64,000 bases of DNA from Luteolibacter flavescens (GTDB lineage Bacteria > Verrucomicrobiota > Verrucomicrobiia > Verrucomicrobiales > Akkermansiaceae): assembly GCF_025950085.1 (NCBI RefSeq), contig NZ_JAPDDS010000003.1, positions 186,001 to 250,000 of the forward strand, in the 5' to 3' direction. Made by a program: the position numbers and the translations under genes. Shown in pieces: positions 45,701 through 53,709 of the stretch (positions are counted from its first letter, which is position 1; each line of letters opens with the position of its first letter). The notes below the pieces were generated by a model, which ran no database searches, was not told where the DNA came from, and worked only from the letters and a program-made list of their open reading frames with translations.

Positions 45701-47588
45701 GGTCGCGGTCCGGGCGGGCAGCCTGGTGGTTCCACAGGTGGATGGGACCGCGCGGGTCATTGTGGAGGATCGCCTGGTTGTAGAAGTCGATCACGTAGAG
45801 CTGGCCGTCCGGCCCGACCCGCGTGTCGATCTGGCGGCTCCAGAAGTCCCGGGTGGCGGAGAATTCCTTGTCCCGGACCATCTCGGCCTTGTAGGTCACG
45901 CCATCCGGCGAGAGGGCCTCGTGGTGTACGATGTGTACCGTAGGTTCACAGGTGAAATAGCCGAGATCCCACGACTCCGGCCACGCGCCGCCTTCATAGA
46001 CGGCGCATCCGCAGGCCGCGGTATAGGAGCCGATCACGTCGTTCGGCTGGTTCTCCACGATTTCCTCCCATGACATCAGCGGCTTCACCGGGCGGAGGTG
46101 CACCATCACCTGCCACGACGGCTCATTGCCCATGCCTGCCTCCGCCATCAGGCGGTCGGTCACCGGCACGTGCATCACGAGGTCGCCCGAGGTCGGCTGG
46201 GTGAAGAACATCTCGCCATCCGCCGTGAGGTCCACGCCCCAGCAATTGCCGCTTTTCGCGCTGACCATCTCGATCTTCGAGCCATCCGGCTTGAAGCGGA
46301 CGATGCCGGAGCCGAGCGCGCCGAAGTCGATCTTGCCGTCGCCCGACGTCACCTTGTTCGAAGATGAATAGCCCTGCGTCGCGTAGACCCAGCCATCAAG
46401 GCCCCAGCGCAGGTTGTTCAGCACCGCGTGGGTGTCAAAGTTGCCGAGACCCGTGTAGAGCGTCTCGCGCTTGTCGGCCTTACCATCCTTGTCCGTGTCG
46501 CGGAGGAAGAGGATATGCGGCGGCTGCGCGACGATCACGCCGTCCTTGTAAAAGCAAAAGCTGGTCGCGAGGTCGAGGTCGTCGGCGAAGACATTCTTCG
46601 TGTCCATCACGCCGTCGCCATCCTTGTCCTCCAACCACGAGACCGTGTCGCGGCCCTTGCGCTCCACCGGAGCGGGCTTCTTGAGGTCCGTCTCGCGCTG
46701 CCACAGCGTGTGCATCGACTCCGGTCCCCCGCCCCGCTTGCCCTCGGGATACTCGACGCTCTCCACAACCCACAAGCGGCCCTTGTCATCCCAGTCGAGA
46801 TTCAGCGGCTTCGAGATCAGAGCCTCCGAGGCCACCAACTCCGCGGTGAAGTCCGGATGCACCTCCAGGCTCTCGATCGCCTTTTGCGGCGAGAGCGGAC
46901 CGCCCGGCGGATAGACCAGCGCGGCGAGATCTTCCTTCGAGGAAAGTTCGTCCACCTGGTCCTCACCGGCAGCCCACAGAAGCGAGCGGCGCAGCAGCGT
47001 GCGGATGGCTGGATGCGAGCGGGTCGCCTCCGTCTTGCCCGGCACCACATAGACCACGCGGCCCTTGCCCTTCGCCTCGGTCCACACCACCGGGGAGACG
47101 CCATAGACGTAAGGCTGCGGCACCGTGCCCTTCATGTTCTTGCGATTCGGCGACCAGGTCGTGGTCATCACGTGATCGCCAGCCGGGACATCGAGGCCGT
47201 GGATCATCTCATCCTCGATGTCGAAATTCGAAATGCCCTTCGTCAGCGGATGCTCCCGGCCCGGAGGCGTGAAAAACAGCGGGATGGTGCCCGACCAGTG
47301 CGTGACCTCGCCTTTCACCCATCCGGACGCCGGTATGGCATCGTGCAGCAGCACCACGCCGCCGCCCTTTTCGACGAAGGCCTCGATCAGACGGCGCTGG
47401 TCATCGGTCCATTTCTCGCCGGCACTCAGCAGGATCACCTTTGCCTTCGACAGGTCGGCGGCGGTCGGAAAACCGTTTTGTGCGGATACACCATCGACCA
47501 CCGCGTCCTGCAGGAACATCGGTGGCGGGGCTGCTTGGCCGATGGTCATCCATCCGGCAGTTAGGATCGCGGCTAGGGTCGCTCTCAT
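42732..47588 (-). CDS. PVC-type ThuA / membrane dehydrogenase / CxxCH cytochrome protein
   Basis: This giant 1618-residue secreted protein has a signal peptide (about 1-19). A ThuA-like glutamine-amidotransferase fold follows (about 20-210; VEKGGGVVLLHDAIPASGW). The PVC-type beta-propeller dehydrogenase spans about 230-640 (HPDFTAELVASEALISKPLNLDWDDKGRLWVVE). HEAT-like alpha repeats span about 650-1040. The cytochrome c heme site is FASCAACHKYRDEG (about residue 1060) with a following Met-rich segment. After a beta domain comes a second ThuA-like domain (about 1395-1618; FIADGGGLVLLHPATWYNFGEWP, YQVNLDP). Such proteins are thought to oxidise sugars or related substrates in the periplasm of PVC bacteria. 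No partner gene is adjacent. Confidence 0.9.
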   Translation of the reverse strand: MRATLAAILTAGWMTIGQAAPPPMFLQDAVVDGVSAQNGFPTAADLSKAKVILLSAGEKWTDDQRRLIEAFVEKGGGVVLLHDAIPASGWVKGEVTHWSGTIPLFFTPPGREHPLTKGISNFDIEDEMIHGLDVPAGDHVMTTTWSPNRKNMKGTVPQPYVYGVSPVVWTEAKGKGRVVYVVPGKTEATRSHPAIRTLLRRSLLWAAGEDQVDELSSKEDLAALVYPPGGPLSPQKAIESLEVHPDFTAELVASEALISKPLNLDWDDKGRLWVVESVEYPEGKRGGGPESMHTLWQRETDLKKPAPVERKGRDTVSWLEDKDGDGVMDTKNVFADDLDLATSFCFYKDGVIVAQPPHILFLRDTDKDGKADKRETLYTGLGNFDTHAVLNNLRWGLDGWVYATQGYSSSNKVTSGDGKIDFGALGSGIVRFKPDGSKIEMVSAKSGNCWGVDLTADGEMFFTQPTSGDLVMHVPVTDRLMAEAGMGNEPSWQVMVHLRPVKPLMSWEEIVENQPNDVIGSYTAACGCAVYEGGAWPESWDLGYFTCEPTVHIVHHEALSPDGVTYKAEMVRDKEFSATRDFWSRQIDTRVGPDGQLYVIDFYNQAILHNDPRGPIHLWNHQAARPDRDHFFGRIQRYSHKQSKALPKADLTTPDGRIAALSHPNREVRFRAQRLIEEGDVKTAALKLKDAKGVAKIHSMWVRAAAGVLEEDEVIAALGDPDMGVRVTAGRVIGAHPKLATKKVVDAIGTRLGAEKESRVRLQWLAGLPTEAKLSPEVLAAVPTDDRWTLAAVARLSKHDPAAVLAKALARPDAAKHAGLVRLLFDAGRKDANQLAGMLSALESSEEMAVACLNSLYQGELPRNARLDGALGELATKGTPKVRAAALPLAAKGWKEEQLNAAVAELLKTAGTDEQVLVSLAALPVYSQDLAKALGAGAAKSGAVRDAIAASASQDGAKLLIAALPSLGAQDKAKVLEALLGKPASAIALIDALDSGELTLAVVGTTVLPRLADHPDAKVKEHAAPLMKKLRGASEAKDAIIARLLPEVSKPGNAEMGKALFASCAACHKYRDEGALVGPVLEGMGVHGIETLLTHIVDPNREVEPSYHMWNITTTDGKTLAGFVSRETAGSIFVKNAAGETEVPRNTIASRSNTGKSLMPEGYEGLGAEPLRDLITYLRSGEQRFHTVSFGKAATADGSRGVYLAQDTPSDRVGLKRYGLIEERGVPFQLSDPLTTAGGKNVIVLKGGMEDRAVSRTMPEKIEIPVNAAAGRIHVLGGVAGWGFPVMQEKEPLVTIGVHYAGGGVEEIALRNGVEFADHAGRIDVPGSAWADLVSHGQIRYLWRDLKKKDGVIEKLVLTSGNKIAAPMIAAITLESASSDGKLAAQPVDGGPAEQSNASLPATKEKLRVLLAGGGGSHDFPRWYDQEDQEILREAGCATLYTTDPAKAAEELARTDVFLFSSNDPAYVKSAEFQRAFASFIADGGGLVLLHPATWYNFGEWPAFNSTFVGGGARAHDPLGEFGLTVTKADHPVVAGLQREFRLKDELYQVNLDPAAKVQVLIETSVSGQTGKKHPSVWIVEHPKSRIVCIAPGHDGEAHEEPNFRKLIANSVKWAAGK

Positions 47589-47851
47589 GGTCGTGTTTCC
47601 TCCTCTACTTCGGGTCTCGGGGTGGTTCTAGCCTGTGCAGCAATCGCGATACGGGATTGTGGATTTCACCGGCGGTTTCGCTCGTCGGAAGCAAATTCTA
47701 CAAGCGCGGGAACGACTTCTCAAAAATCCAGCCTTTGCCCCACCTCGCCTGAATTCCTGCCCTTGCTTATGCTCCACCAACTCCGTTCTCGCAATGCCGC
47801 GAGTCAGATTCCTTCCCAATTCTCCCGAAAGCAGGCATTTACCTTCACGCA

Positions 47852-48481
47852 GTGTCCAACGCGGAGCGCGACCACCTGAAAGCCAACTTGCTCGGCATGA
47901 TTGCCGGCCAAGGCGACGGCATCGACTTGGACACCCCATACCGCTGGAATGTCAAGGGTATTGAAGAAGCTGAACGTTTCTTCCGTAGCCTTGATTCCCT
48001 GCTTCCTGCGGATTCTGTCCTTTATTTTGAGGGCTGCTCAATCGCCCGCGAAGTTTCCGAATTTTATGAATCTCACCGGGCGAAAAACCCGGTTGCAGTC
48101 GTCCGCGATACGATTTCGCCGACTCCGGATACTTACCATGTCGATTTTTCTCCAGCCGTCGTAACCGGGCTTTGCGAACTCACTGCCACCCGAACGTCGG
48201 GAGAGGCATTTTATCACATCAAGGCCTATCGCGGGGAGACTTTGCTGTTCACCTTCCATGATGCCTTCGAAGGTGATCTGCTGATTTCAGAGCACATCGC
48301 CGAGTCCACTGTCGCGGATTTTTGCATCCGCCTCGGTGTGACTTACAGGCAAGAGCGAAACACCAAGCGTGATCCGGAGCAGCTCCGCCGTCTTCTGTGG
48401 GCATTGGAGAATCCTGATCAGGTGCGGTTTGTGGGGGAACCTTGGTGGAGAAGAGCTTGGAGACGATGGACAGGATGGTGA
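47852..48481 (+). CDS. Hypothetical protein with lower GC than its neighbours
   Basis: The 209 residues start at GTG and show no signal peptide or membrane helix. The pattern LPADSVLYFEGCSIAREVSEFYE (about 49-71) and the acidic core followed by a basic tail WWRRAWRRW are notable. No family was recognised. Codons are visibly more AT-rich than in flanking genes, with runs such as tgaagaagctgaac, which hints at recent acquisition. The 263-base gap before it holds nothing recognisable. Confidence 0.6.
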   Translation: MSNAERDHLKANLLGMIAGQGDGIDLDTPYRWNVKGIEEAERFFRSLDSLLPADSVLYFEGCSIAREVSEFYESHRAKNPVAVVRDTISPTPDTYHVDFSPAVVTGLCELTATRTSGEAFYHIKAYRGETLLFTFHDAFEGDLLISEHIAESTVADFCIRLGVTYRQERNTKRDPEQLRRLLWALENPDQVRFVGEPWWRRAWRRWTGW

Positions 48482-48604
48482 CAACCGAGTCCACATCGCT
48501 TGAATACTGGATCAAGCGGTCAGTGCTGAAGTCGCCTCCCGCCTTTGAAGAGCCTCTGCCCCATAAGCAATTCCGGCTCTTATTCTAGTGGAGAGTCATT
48601 CATT

Positions 48605-49447
48605 TCACCGGCGGTTCTCGGATGGCCGCCAGCCGATCCATTTCTTGTAGGTGTTCGAAAAGGTGTGCGGATTCGAGTAGCCCACCATCCGCGTGATCGT
48701 TTCCACCTTCTCATCCGTGGTGGAGAGCAGGTGCCTCGCGGTCTGCATGCGGAGGAAGGTAACGTGCTGCATCGGGCTGCGGCCGAGTTCGTCGCGGCAC
48801 AGGCGGCGCAGGTGCTCCTTGCAGACGCACGCGCGGGCCGCGAGTTCCTCCAGCGACCACGAGTGCTCGAGCGATTTCTCCACCGCGTCCCAAAGCTTCC
48901 AGAGCCGGGCATCGCTCTGGTGCGGCTGGGCAAAGCGGAGGACGTAGCCGTGGATCAGCTCCGTCCACAGGTGGAGCATCGCCGGGGCATTCGCGCCGGT
49001 GGCCTCGGCGTGCAGTCCTTGGATCGCATTCAGCAGCGGCTGGGGATCGTAGGCCCCAAGCACTGGCGAGGCGGCGGAGACGATGGGATTTGACTCGCGC
49101 GACTCCAGGTAGCGCACCCAGCACATCCGCCACGGCTCGCTGCCGGTGGTCTTCATCGCATTTGTCACGAAGGGCGGCAGCAGGCACGCCTGCCCCGCGG
49201 TCACTTCCCGCCACTGGCCATCCGCCTTCACCAGCCCGCTACCGCTGACGCAGGCGAGCATGAAGGTGCCCGACTGATCCGGCCGCGACATCTCGAAGGA
49301 CGGCTCTGAGATCATCACGCCGGTATGCGCGATGTGGTGCTGCGCGAGCAGCGGGCACACGGGACTGTCCCGCAGCCAGTCGCGGTCGTCGCTGACGTCG
49401 GCACGAATCACCGAATGCCGACTCACTTGGGTTTCTGAAACGGACAT
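48605..49447 (-). CDS. AraC family transcriptional regulator
   Basis: The 280-residue regulator has an N-terminal cupin-type sensing half (about 45-115, FMLACVSGSGLVKADGQWREVTAGQACLLPPF) and a C-terminal double helix-turn-helix: SLEELAARACVCKEHLRRLCRDELGRSPMQHVTFLRMQTARHLL and ITRMVGYSNPHTFSNTYKKWIGWRP. It is divergent from the cupin gene with 122 bases between, so it may control that gene. Confidence 0.93.
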   Translation of the reverse strand: MSVSETQVSRHSVIRADVSDDRDWLRDSPVCPLLAQHHIAHTGVMISEPSFEMSRPDQSGTFMLACVSGSGLVKADGQWREVTAGQACLLPPFVTNAMKTTGSEPWRMCWVRYLESRESNPIVSAASPVLGAYDPQPLLNAIQGLHAEATGANAPAMLHLWTELIHGYVLRFAQPHQSDARLWKLWDAVEKSLEHSWSLEELAARACVCKEHLRRLCRDELGRSPMQHVTFLRMQTARHLLSTTDEKVETITRMVGYSNPHTFSNTYKKWIGWRPSENRR

Positions 49448-49569
49448 TCAGCCAACACTACTCCGGCCAGCTTCCTCCGCAAGCTCATGGAATGTGGATT
49501 TTCAATAGGGAAAATTGTGCTTCTGAGACTTGCCGCCCTCCCCCGCCATTCCGAGAGTGTAATTCCGAT

Positions 49570-50016
49570 ATGAGCGATTCACCCAAGCGCTTCGTCCAGG
49601 ACGGCGAGCAGATCCACGAAACCAATGCGTGGACCTACAACGAGTGGCTGTGCCGCCCGGACATCGTCGCCGCGGAAAAGCTGCTGATGGTCCGCGCCAC
49701 CATGCCGCCGGGACATTGCCACCCCTTTCACCGTCACCCTCACCGCGAGGAGATCATCCACGTCGTCTCCGGCCGCGCCGAGCAGTGGGTGGGCAACGAA
49801 TACCGCATCCTCGGCCCCGGCGAAATCGCCCACCTCCCGGCCGGAGTCGTCCACGCGACCTACAATCCTTTCGAAGAAACGCTGGTCTTCCACGCCATCC
49901 TCTCGCCCGCCACACTGCCTGAGCGCCTCGCCGCCGCCGTGGATCCCGAAGATGTCTCGGATCAAGCCCCGTGGAGCACCCTCCGCGACGGCATGACGCC
50001 GTGCCGGATGCTGTGA
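49570..50016 (+). CDS. Cupin domain protein
   Basis: This 148-residue single-cupin protein has motif 1 as PGHCHPFHRHPHREEIIHVVSG and motif 2 as GPGEIAHLPAGVVHATYN, giving the His/His/Glu/His metal site set. The small size suits a sensor-like or isomerase-like cupin acting on a sugar or small acid. It is transcribed divergently from the AraC gene, which itself carries a cupin-like sensing domain. The substrate is unknown. Confidence 0.88.
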   Translation: MSDSPKRFVQDGEQIHETNAWTYNEWLCRPDIVAAEKLLMVRATMPPGHCHPFHRHPHREEIIHVVSGRAEQWVGNEYRILGPGEIAHLPAGVVHATYNPFEETLVFHAILSPATLPERLAAAVDPEDVSDQAPWSTLRDGMTPCRML

Positions 50017-50059
50017 CCGGCGGCTCGACATATGACAAATCATCTGACAGATTGTGGGC

Positions 50060-50287
50060 GTGAAAACCAACGTCACCACGCTGCTCCGCGACTTCCCGAA
50101 GGTCCGCCGCGCCGCGTTGGCAGGTGAAGAGGTGATCGTTCACACGCGCGACGGGGATCTCCGCATCACCGCCGTTCCACGGACGGGCGAGTCCATCCTC
50201 GGCAGCCTCAAGGACGAGATCACATTCGCAGACGACGATCTCGACCAACCCGACGGCAAGCCAACCGATTGGAAGCCCTCGCTGTGA
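50060..50287 (+). CDS. Type II antitoxin, Phd/YefM-like
   Basis: The 75-residue protein starts at GTG (KTNVTTLLRDFPKVRRAALAGEEVIVHTRDGDLRITAV), the usual small antitoxin fold with a DNA-binding head and an acidic, unstructured tail (TFADDDLDQPDGKP) that would wrap the toxin. An alternative GTG lies 6 bases upstream. It overlaps the toxin start by 4 bases. ATCTGACAGAT (50042-50052) just before it is a candidate operator. Confidence 0.87.
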   Translation: MKTNVTTLLRDFPKVRRAALAGEEVIVHTRDGDLRITAVPRTGESILGSLKDEITFADDDLDQPDGKPTDWKPSL

Positions 50288-50670
50288 AGGCCTGTCTGGA
50301 TACCCACGCGGTCATCTGGAGCCTGATGGATGACCCCAAGCTCGGGAAAAATGCACGCGAGCTGATAGCGTCCTCCACTAGGGACGATCTGATCGTGTCC
50401 GATATCACCTTGCTCGAGGTCTCCATGCTTCTTTCAAAGGGAAGGCTTCAGACGCGTCAGGAGCCCGTCTTTCTCCTCGGAAAGATTGCTGACAGCTTCC
50501 GGATCCTCCCGATCTCCCCGGAGATCGCGGCTCTCGCCACATCCTTGGCGCTTCCTCAGGGCGATCCGTTCGATCGTGTCATCGCTGCTACCGCGGTCCA
50601 TCATGGGATCCCATTGCTGAGCCGGGACAAGGCACTGAAACGCAGCAAGGCGGTGGATATCCTCTGGTAA
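50284..50670 (+). CDS. PIN-domain toxin, VapC-like
   Basis: This 128-residue PIN-fold ribonuclease has the acidic active site: CLDTHAVIW (Asp), TLLEVSML (Glu) and GDPFDRVIAATAV (Asp pair). GTG 50284 overlaps the antitoxin stop (GTGA), the usual translational coupling of such modules. It probably cleaves RNA when the antitoxin is degraded. An upstream TTG at 50269 is possible but would deepen the overlap. Confidence 0.9.
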   Translation: MKACLDTHAVIWSLMDDPKLGKNARELIASSTRDDLIVSDITLLEVSMLLSKGRLQTRQEPVFLLGKIADSFRILPISPEIAALATSLALPQGDPFDRVIAATAVHHGIPLLSRDKALKRSKAVDILW

Positions 50671-50810
50671 TCTGGGCTTCCCCGAGAAACCCGACGGAAA
50701 CGCCCGCCAAAGCGGCATTCTTTCCGAATACCCCGCCCTATAAAACGATGGGTAATGAGCCCTTGCCACGGGGCCGGGGCACGCCTTGAATCCCGCCGCT
50801 ACCGGCGACG

Positions 50811-52178
50811 ATGTTTTTGCTGAAGAAGGTTTTCCAACTGCGGGACAAGGCGAACCCGGATCTCGAAAAGCCTTTCTTGGAGCATCTCGAGGATCTGCGC
50901 GTCATGGTCACCCGTGTCGTGATCACCCTGCTGGTCTCGATGATCGCGTGTTTCTCCTTTCAGGACGACTTGATGGAGATCCTGAAGAAGCCAGTCGAGC
51001 AGGTCTGGCTGACCCACGCGAAGGGCATCCTGCCGGAGGAAATCAAGCCCGAGGATTGGGAACAGGCGAAGAAGATCGAACGCGCCGCGCTGGGCCTTTC
51101 CCCGGAAAGCGGGACCTACCTGCGCGCACAGTTTCCCGAGGAAACGCAGCGCCTCGTCCAGATGGTCAGCATGTTGCGGGCGATGGCGGTGCTACCCGTC
51201 GAAAAGCGACCCGCATTCCTCGACTTCAGCAAGGCCGACCCCGCGGTGGTCAAGGCGCTGGAGCTGATGCTCGAAAAAGGCGCGAGCCCGGACATCGACC
51301 CGCGGGGTAACGTCCAGATGATGTCCACGCTGAAGCCCACCGAGGGCTTCATGCTTTCCATGAAGCTGGCCTTCTTCGCCGGCATCATCGTCGCCTTCCC
51401 GCTGCTGCTGATGTTCATCCTGCAGTTCGTGCTACCCGGGCTGCACGAGCATGAGAAAAAGGTGCTGTGGCCCGCGCTGGCGATCGGCTTCGGCCTCTTC
51501 CTGCTCGGCGTCGGCTTCGCGTATTTCTTCGTCCTGCCGCGGGCGCTGGTCTTCTTCCACGAGTGGAGCTTGAAGCTCGGCGTATCGAATGACTGGCGGA
51601 TCGGCGAATACATCACCTTTGCCACCCAGTTCACCCTGCTCTTCGGCCTCTCCTTCGAGCTGCCGGTGGTGGTCATGGTCCTCGTGAAAATCGGCCTGCT
51701 GAGCTACGAGGCGATGAGCCGCACACGCTCCTACGCCATCCTCGCGATCGTGGTCATCGCGGCCGTCATCACCCCGACTCCGGACGCCTTCACGCTCTGC
51801 CTGATGGCCGCGCCGATGATCGTTCTCTACGAGATCTGCATCTGGCTGGCCTGGTACGATGCGAAAAAGCAGCGCAAGGCCGAGGAAGCCGAGGAGAAGG
51901 AGCGCATGGAACGCCTCCTGACGGACCGGAGCAACCATCTGGAGGACACCTACGAAAGGGACGGCGGCGAGGACGAAGATCGCGGCGACAATTGGGACCC
52001 ATCCGCCTCCGAGGAAGGCTGGAAGGCCGGCCAGGAAGCCGAGAAGCCTGCCGAAGAGTCCGCACCTGAAGGAGAAAAGCCGAAGGACGGCCCCGAAGTC
52101 CCCGTGGAGGAAGAAGAGAACGACGATCCCCCGCAGAGCATCCCCGGCGAGGAAAAGCGCCGGATGACGGATCTCTAA
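50811..52178 (+). CDS. tatC: Twin-arginine translocase subunit TatC, with large loop and acidic tail
   Basis: TatC is the core receptor of the Tat export pathway for folded proteins. The 455-residue protein begins with the conserved FLEHLEDLR motif (about 23-31) and has six membrane helices. Two lineage features stand out: about 130 residues between helix 1 and helix 2 (about 50-185, charged, with LSPESGTYLRAQFPEETQ) and an acidic, Pro/Glu-rich tail after residue 345. The usual TatC is about 250 residues. No tatA or tatB is next to it. Confidence 0.93.
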   Translation: MFLLKKVFQLRDKANPDLEKPFLEHLEDLRVMVTRVVITLLVSMIACFSFQDDLMEILKKPVEQVWLTHAKGILPEEIKPEDWEQAKKIERAALGLSPESGTYLRAQFPEETQRLVQMVSMLRAMAVLPVEKRPAFLDFSKADPAVVKALELMLEKGASPDIDPRGNVQMMSTLKPTEGFMLSMKLAFFAGIIVAFPLLLMFILQFVLPGLHEHEKKVLWPALAIGFGLFLLGVGFAYFFVLPRALVFFHEWSLKLGVSNDWRIGEYITFATQFTLLFGLSFELPVVVMVLVKIGLLSYEAMSRTRSYAILAIVVIAAVITPTPDAFTLCLMAAPMIVLYEICIWLAWYDAKKQRKAEEAEEKERMERLLTDRSNHLEDTYERDGGEDEDRGDNWDPSASEEGWKAGQEAEKPAEESAPEGEKPKDGPEVPVEEEENDDPPQSIPGEEKRRMTDL

Positions 52179-52236
52179 CGGCCCCGGCTTCCAGTTTCCC
52201 ATTTCCAAGGCGAGATTGTCCCGCCAGCCTCCGCGC

Positions 52237-53112
52237 ATGCATTCCATGACGGGATTTGGCCGGGGCTCGGCCACGGCGGACGAGGGCACGGCCACGGTCG
52301 AGATCGCCTGCGTGAATCGCAAGCAGGCCGAGGTGGTCATCCAGCTCCCGCGTGAACTAAATGAACTGGAGGCCCGCATCCGCCGCGCCGTGCTGAATAC
52401 GATTTCCCGCGGACGCATCCAGGTCAGCGTGCAATTCGACCGCTCCAGTGGCGCGCCCGCACCCGTCAGCGTGGACCTGCGGCTGGTGGATGCCCTTGAG
52501 TCCGCCTTCGAGTGCATCTCCAAGCACACCGGCCGGAAGGTCATGCCCGAGGCCGGGGATTTCATGCGCACCGCCGGCATCATCCGGATCGAGGATGGCG
52601 GCCTCGCCGCGGAAACGGTCTGGAGCGCGATCGAGCGCGCCCTGGAAGTCGCCATCGAGCAAGTGCTGGAAATGCGCTCCGCCGAGGGCAATGACCTCGC
52701 CAAGGACCTCACCACCCGCCTCACGGCCCTCGAAAAGTCCGCCGCCACCATCGCAACGCTGGCTCCCGGACGGCCCGAGCGCTACCGCGAGGTGCTGACG
52801 AAGCGCCTGCGCGACTCAGGCCTGGACCTCGACCTGCAGGATGAGCGCGTGCTGCGGGAAATCGCCGTCTTCGCCGACCGCTGCGACATTTCGGAAGAAG
52901 TCACCCGCCTCGATTCCCATTTCAGGAAATTCCGCGAATACATGGCGGGCAGCGAGCCTGCCGGTCGCCCTCTCGACTTCCTCTGCCAGGAAATCCACCG
53001 CGAGTTCAATACCATCGGATCGAAGGCCTCCGACGCCGTCATCGCCCAGCACGTGGTGGAGGCAAAGACGGAGCTGGAAAAGATCCGCGAGCAGGTGCAA
53101 AACGTGGAGTGA
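52237..53112 (+). CDS. yicC: YicC family endoribonuclease
   Basis: The YicC family comprises small RNA-degrading endonucleases. The 291-residue protein starts MHSMTGFGRG, the family N-terminus, which fixes ATG 52237 over an upstream TTG. It contains NRKQAEVVIQLPRELNELEARIR, the central TTRLTALEKSAATI region and the C-terminal signature PAGRPLDFLCQEIHREFNTIGSKASDA. It lies 58 bases after tatC and 87 bases before ribH. Confidence 0.95.
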   Translation: MHSMTGFGRGSATADEGTATVEIACVNRKQAEVVIQLPRELNELEARIRRAVLNTISRGRIQVSVQFDRSSGAPAPVSVDLRLVDALESAFECISKHTGRKVMPEAGDFMRTAGIIRIEDGGLAAETVWSAIERALEVAIEQVLEMRSAEGNDLAKDLTTRLTALEKSAATIATLAPGRPERYREVLTKRLRDSGLDLDLQDERVLREIAVFADRCDISEEVTRLDSHFRKFREYMAGSEPAGRPLDFLCQEIHREFNTIGSKASDAVIAQHVVEAKTELEKIREQVQNVE

Positions 53113-53199
53113 CAGTCTTTTACGACCCGTTTCCCACTGCTGTGGCATTCTCCGGTCGCTTCCGTTGACTTTTTCGCCACCTCCCGCCATATCCCGCCC

Positions 53200-53709
53200 A
53201 TGTCCTCGGCTTTGCCGCCCAAGCCCCGCATCATCGGACCCCGCGTCAGGGTCTGCATCGTCGCGGCCAAATACAACGAGCAGTTCGCCGACGCCCTGGT
53301 GGACAATACCGTGGAAGAACTCGGCGAGCTGATGCCCCAGACCCGCGTGGACATTATCCGCGTGCCCGGTGCCTTCGAGATCCCGGTGACCGTCGCGAAT
53401 GTCCTCGACCGCAGCGAGCAGCCACCGGCCTGCATCATCGCCCTCGGCGTGATCCTGAAGGGAGCGACCTCGCACGCCGACCTCATCGCCGGCACCATCA
53501 CCCAGTCCCTCATGTCGATGGCCCTGCAGTACAAGGTGCCGATCATCCATGAGGTTCTCCTTGTCGAAGACGAGAAGCAGGCCTACGCCCGCTGCATCGG
53601 ATCCAATCTCAACCGCGGCCGCGAGGCTGCCCGCGTCGCCGCCTCGATGGTGGACATCTTCCACGAGATCGAGCGCACCATGCCTCGCGTCACTTCCCGC
53701 AATGCCTAG
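53200..53709 (+). CDS. ribH: 6,7-dimethyl-8-ribityllumazine synthase
   Basis: RibH joins the pyrimidine intermediate and dihydroxybutanone phosphate in riboflavin synthesis. The 169-residue protein shows VRVCIVAAKYNEQFADALV, VPGAFEIPVTV, ALGVILKGATSHADLIAG with the substrate His, and PIIHEVLLVEDEKQAYAR. Length is normal. Other rib genes are not nearby. Its last 8 bases overlap nusB, a common neighbour of ribH. Confidence 0.96.
   Translation: MSSALPPKPRIIGPRVRVCIVAAKYNEQFADALVDNTVEELGELMPQTRVDIIRVPGAFEIPVTVANVLDRSEQPPACIIALGVILKGATSHADLIAGTITQSLMSMALQYKVPIIHEVLLVEDEKQAYARCIGSNLNRGREAARVAASMVDIFHEIERTMPRVTSRNA

Noticed and set aside
48548-48581. AAGAGCC/GGCTCTT inverted repeat with 20-base loop as a bidirectional terminator
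   Set aside because: The loop is long and no T run follows on either strand.
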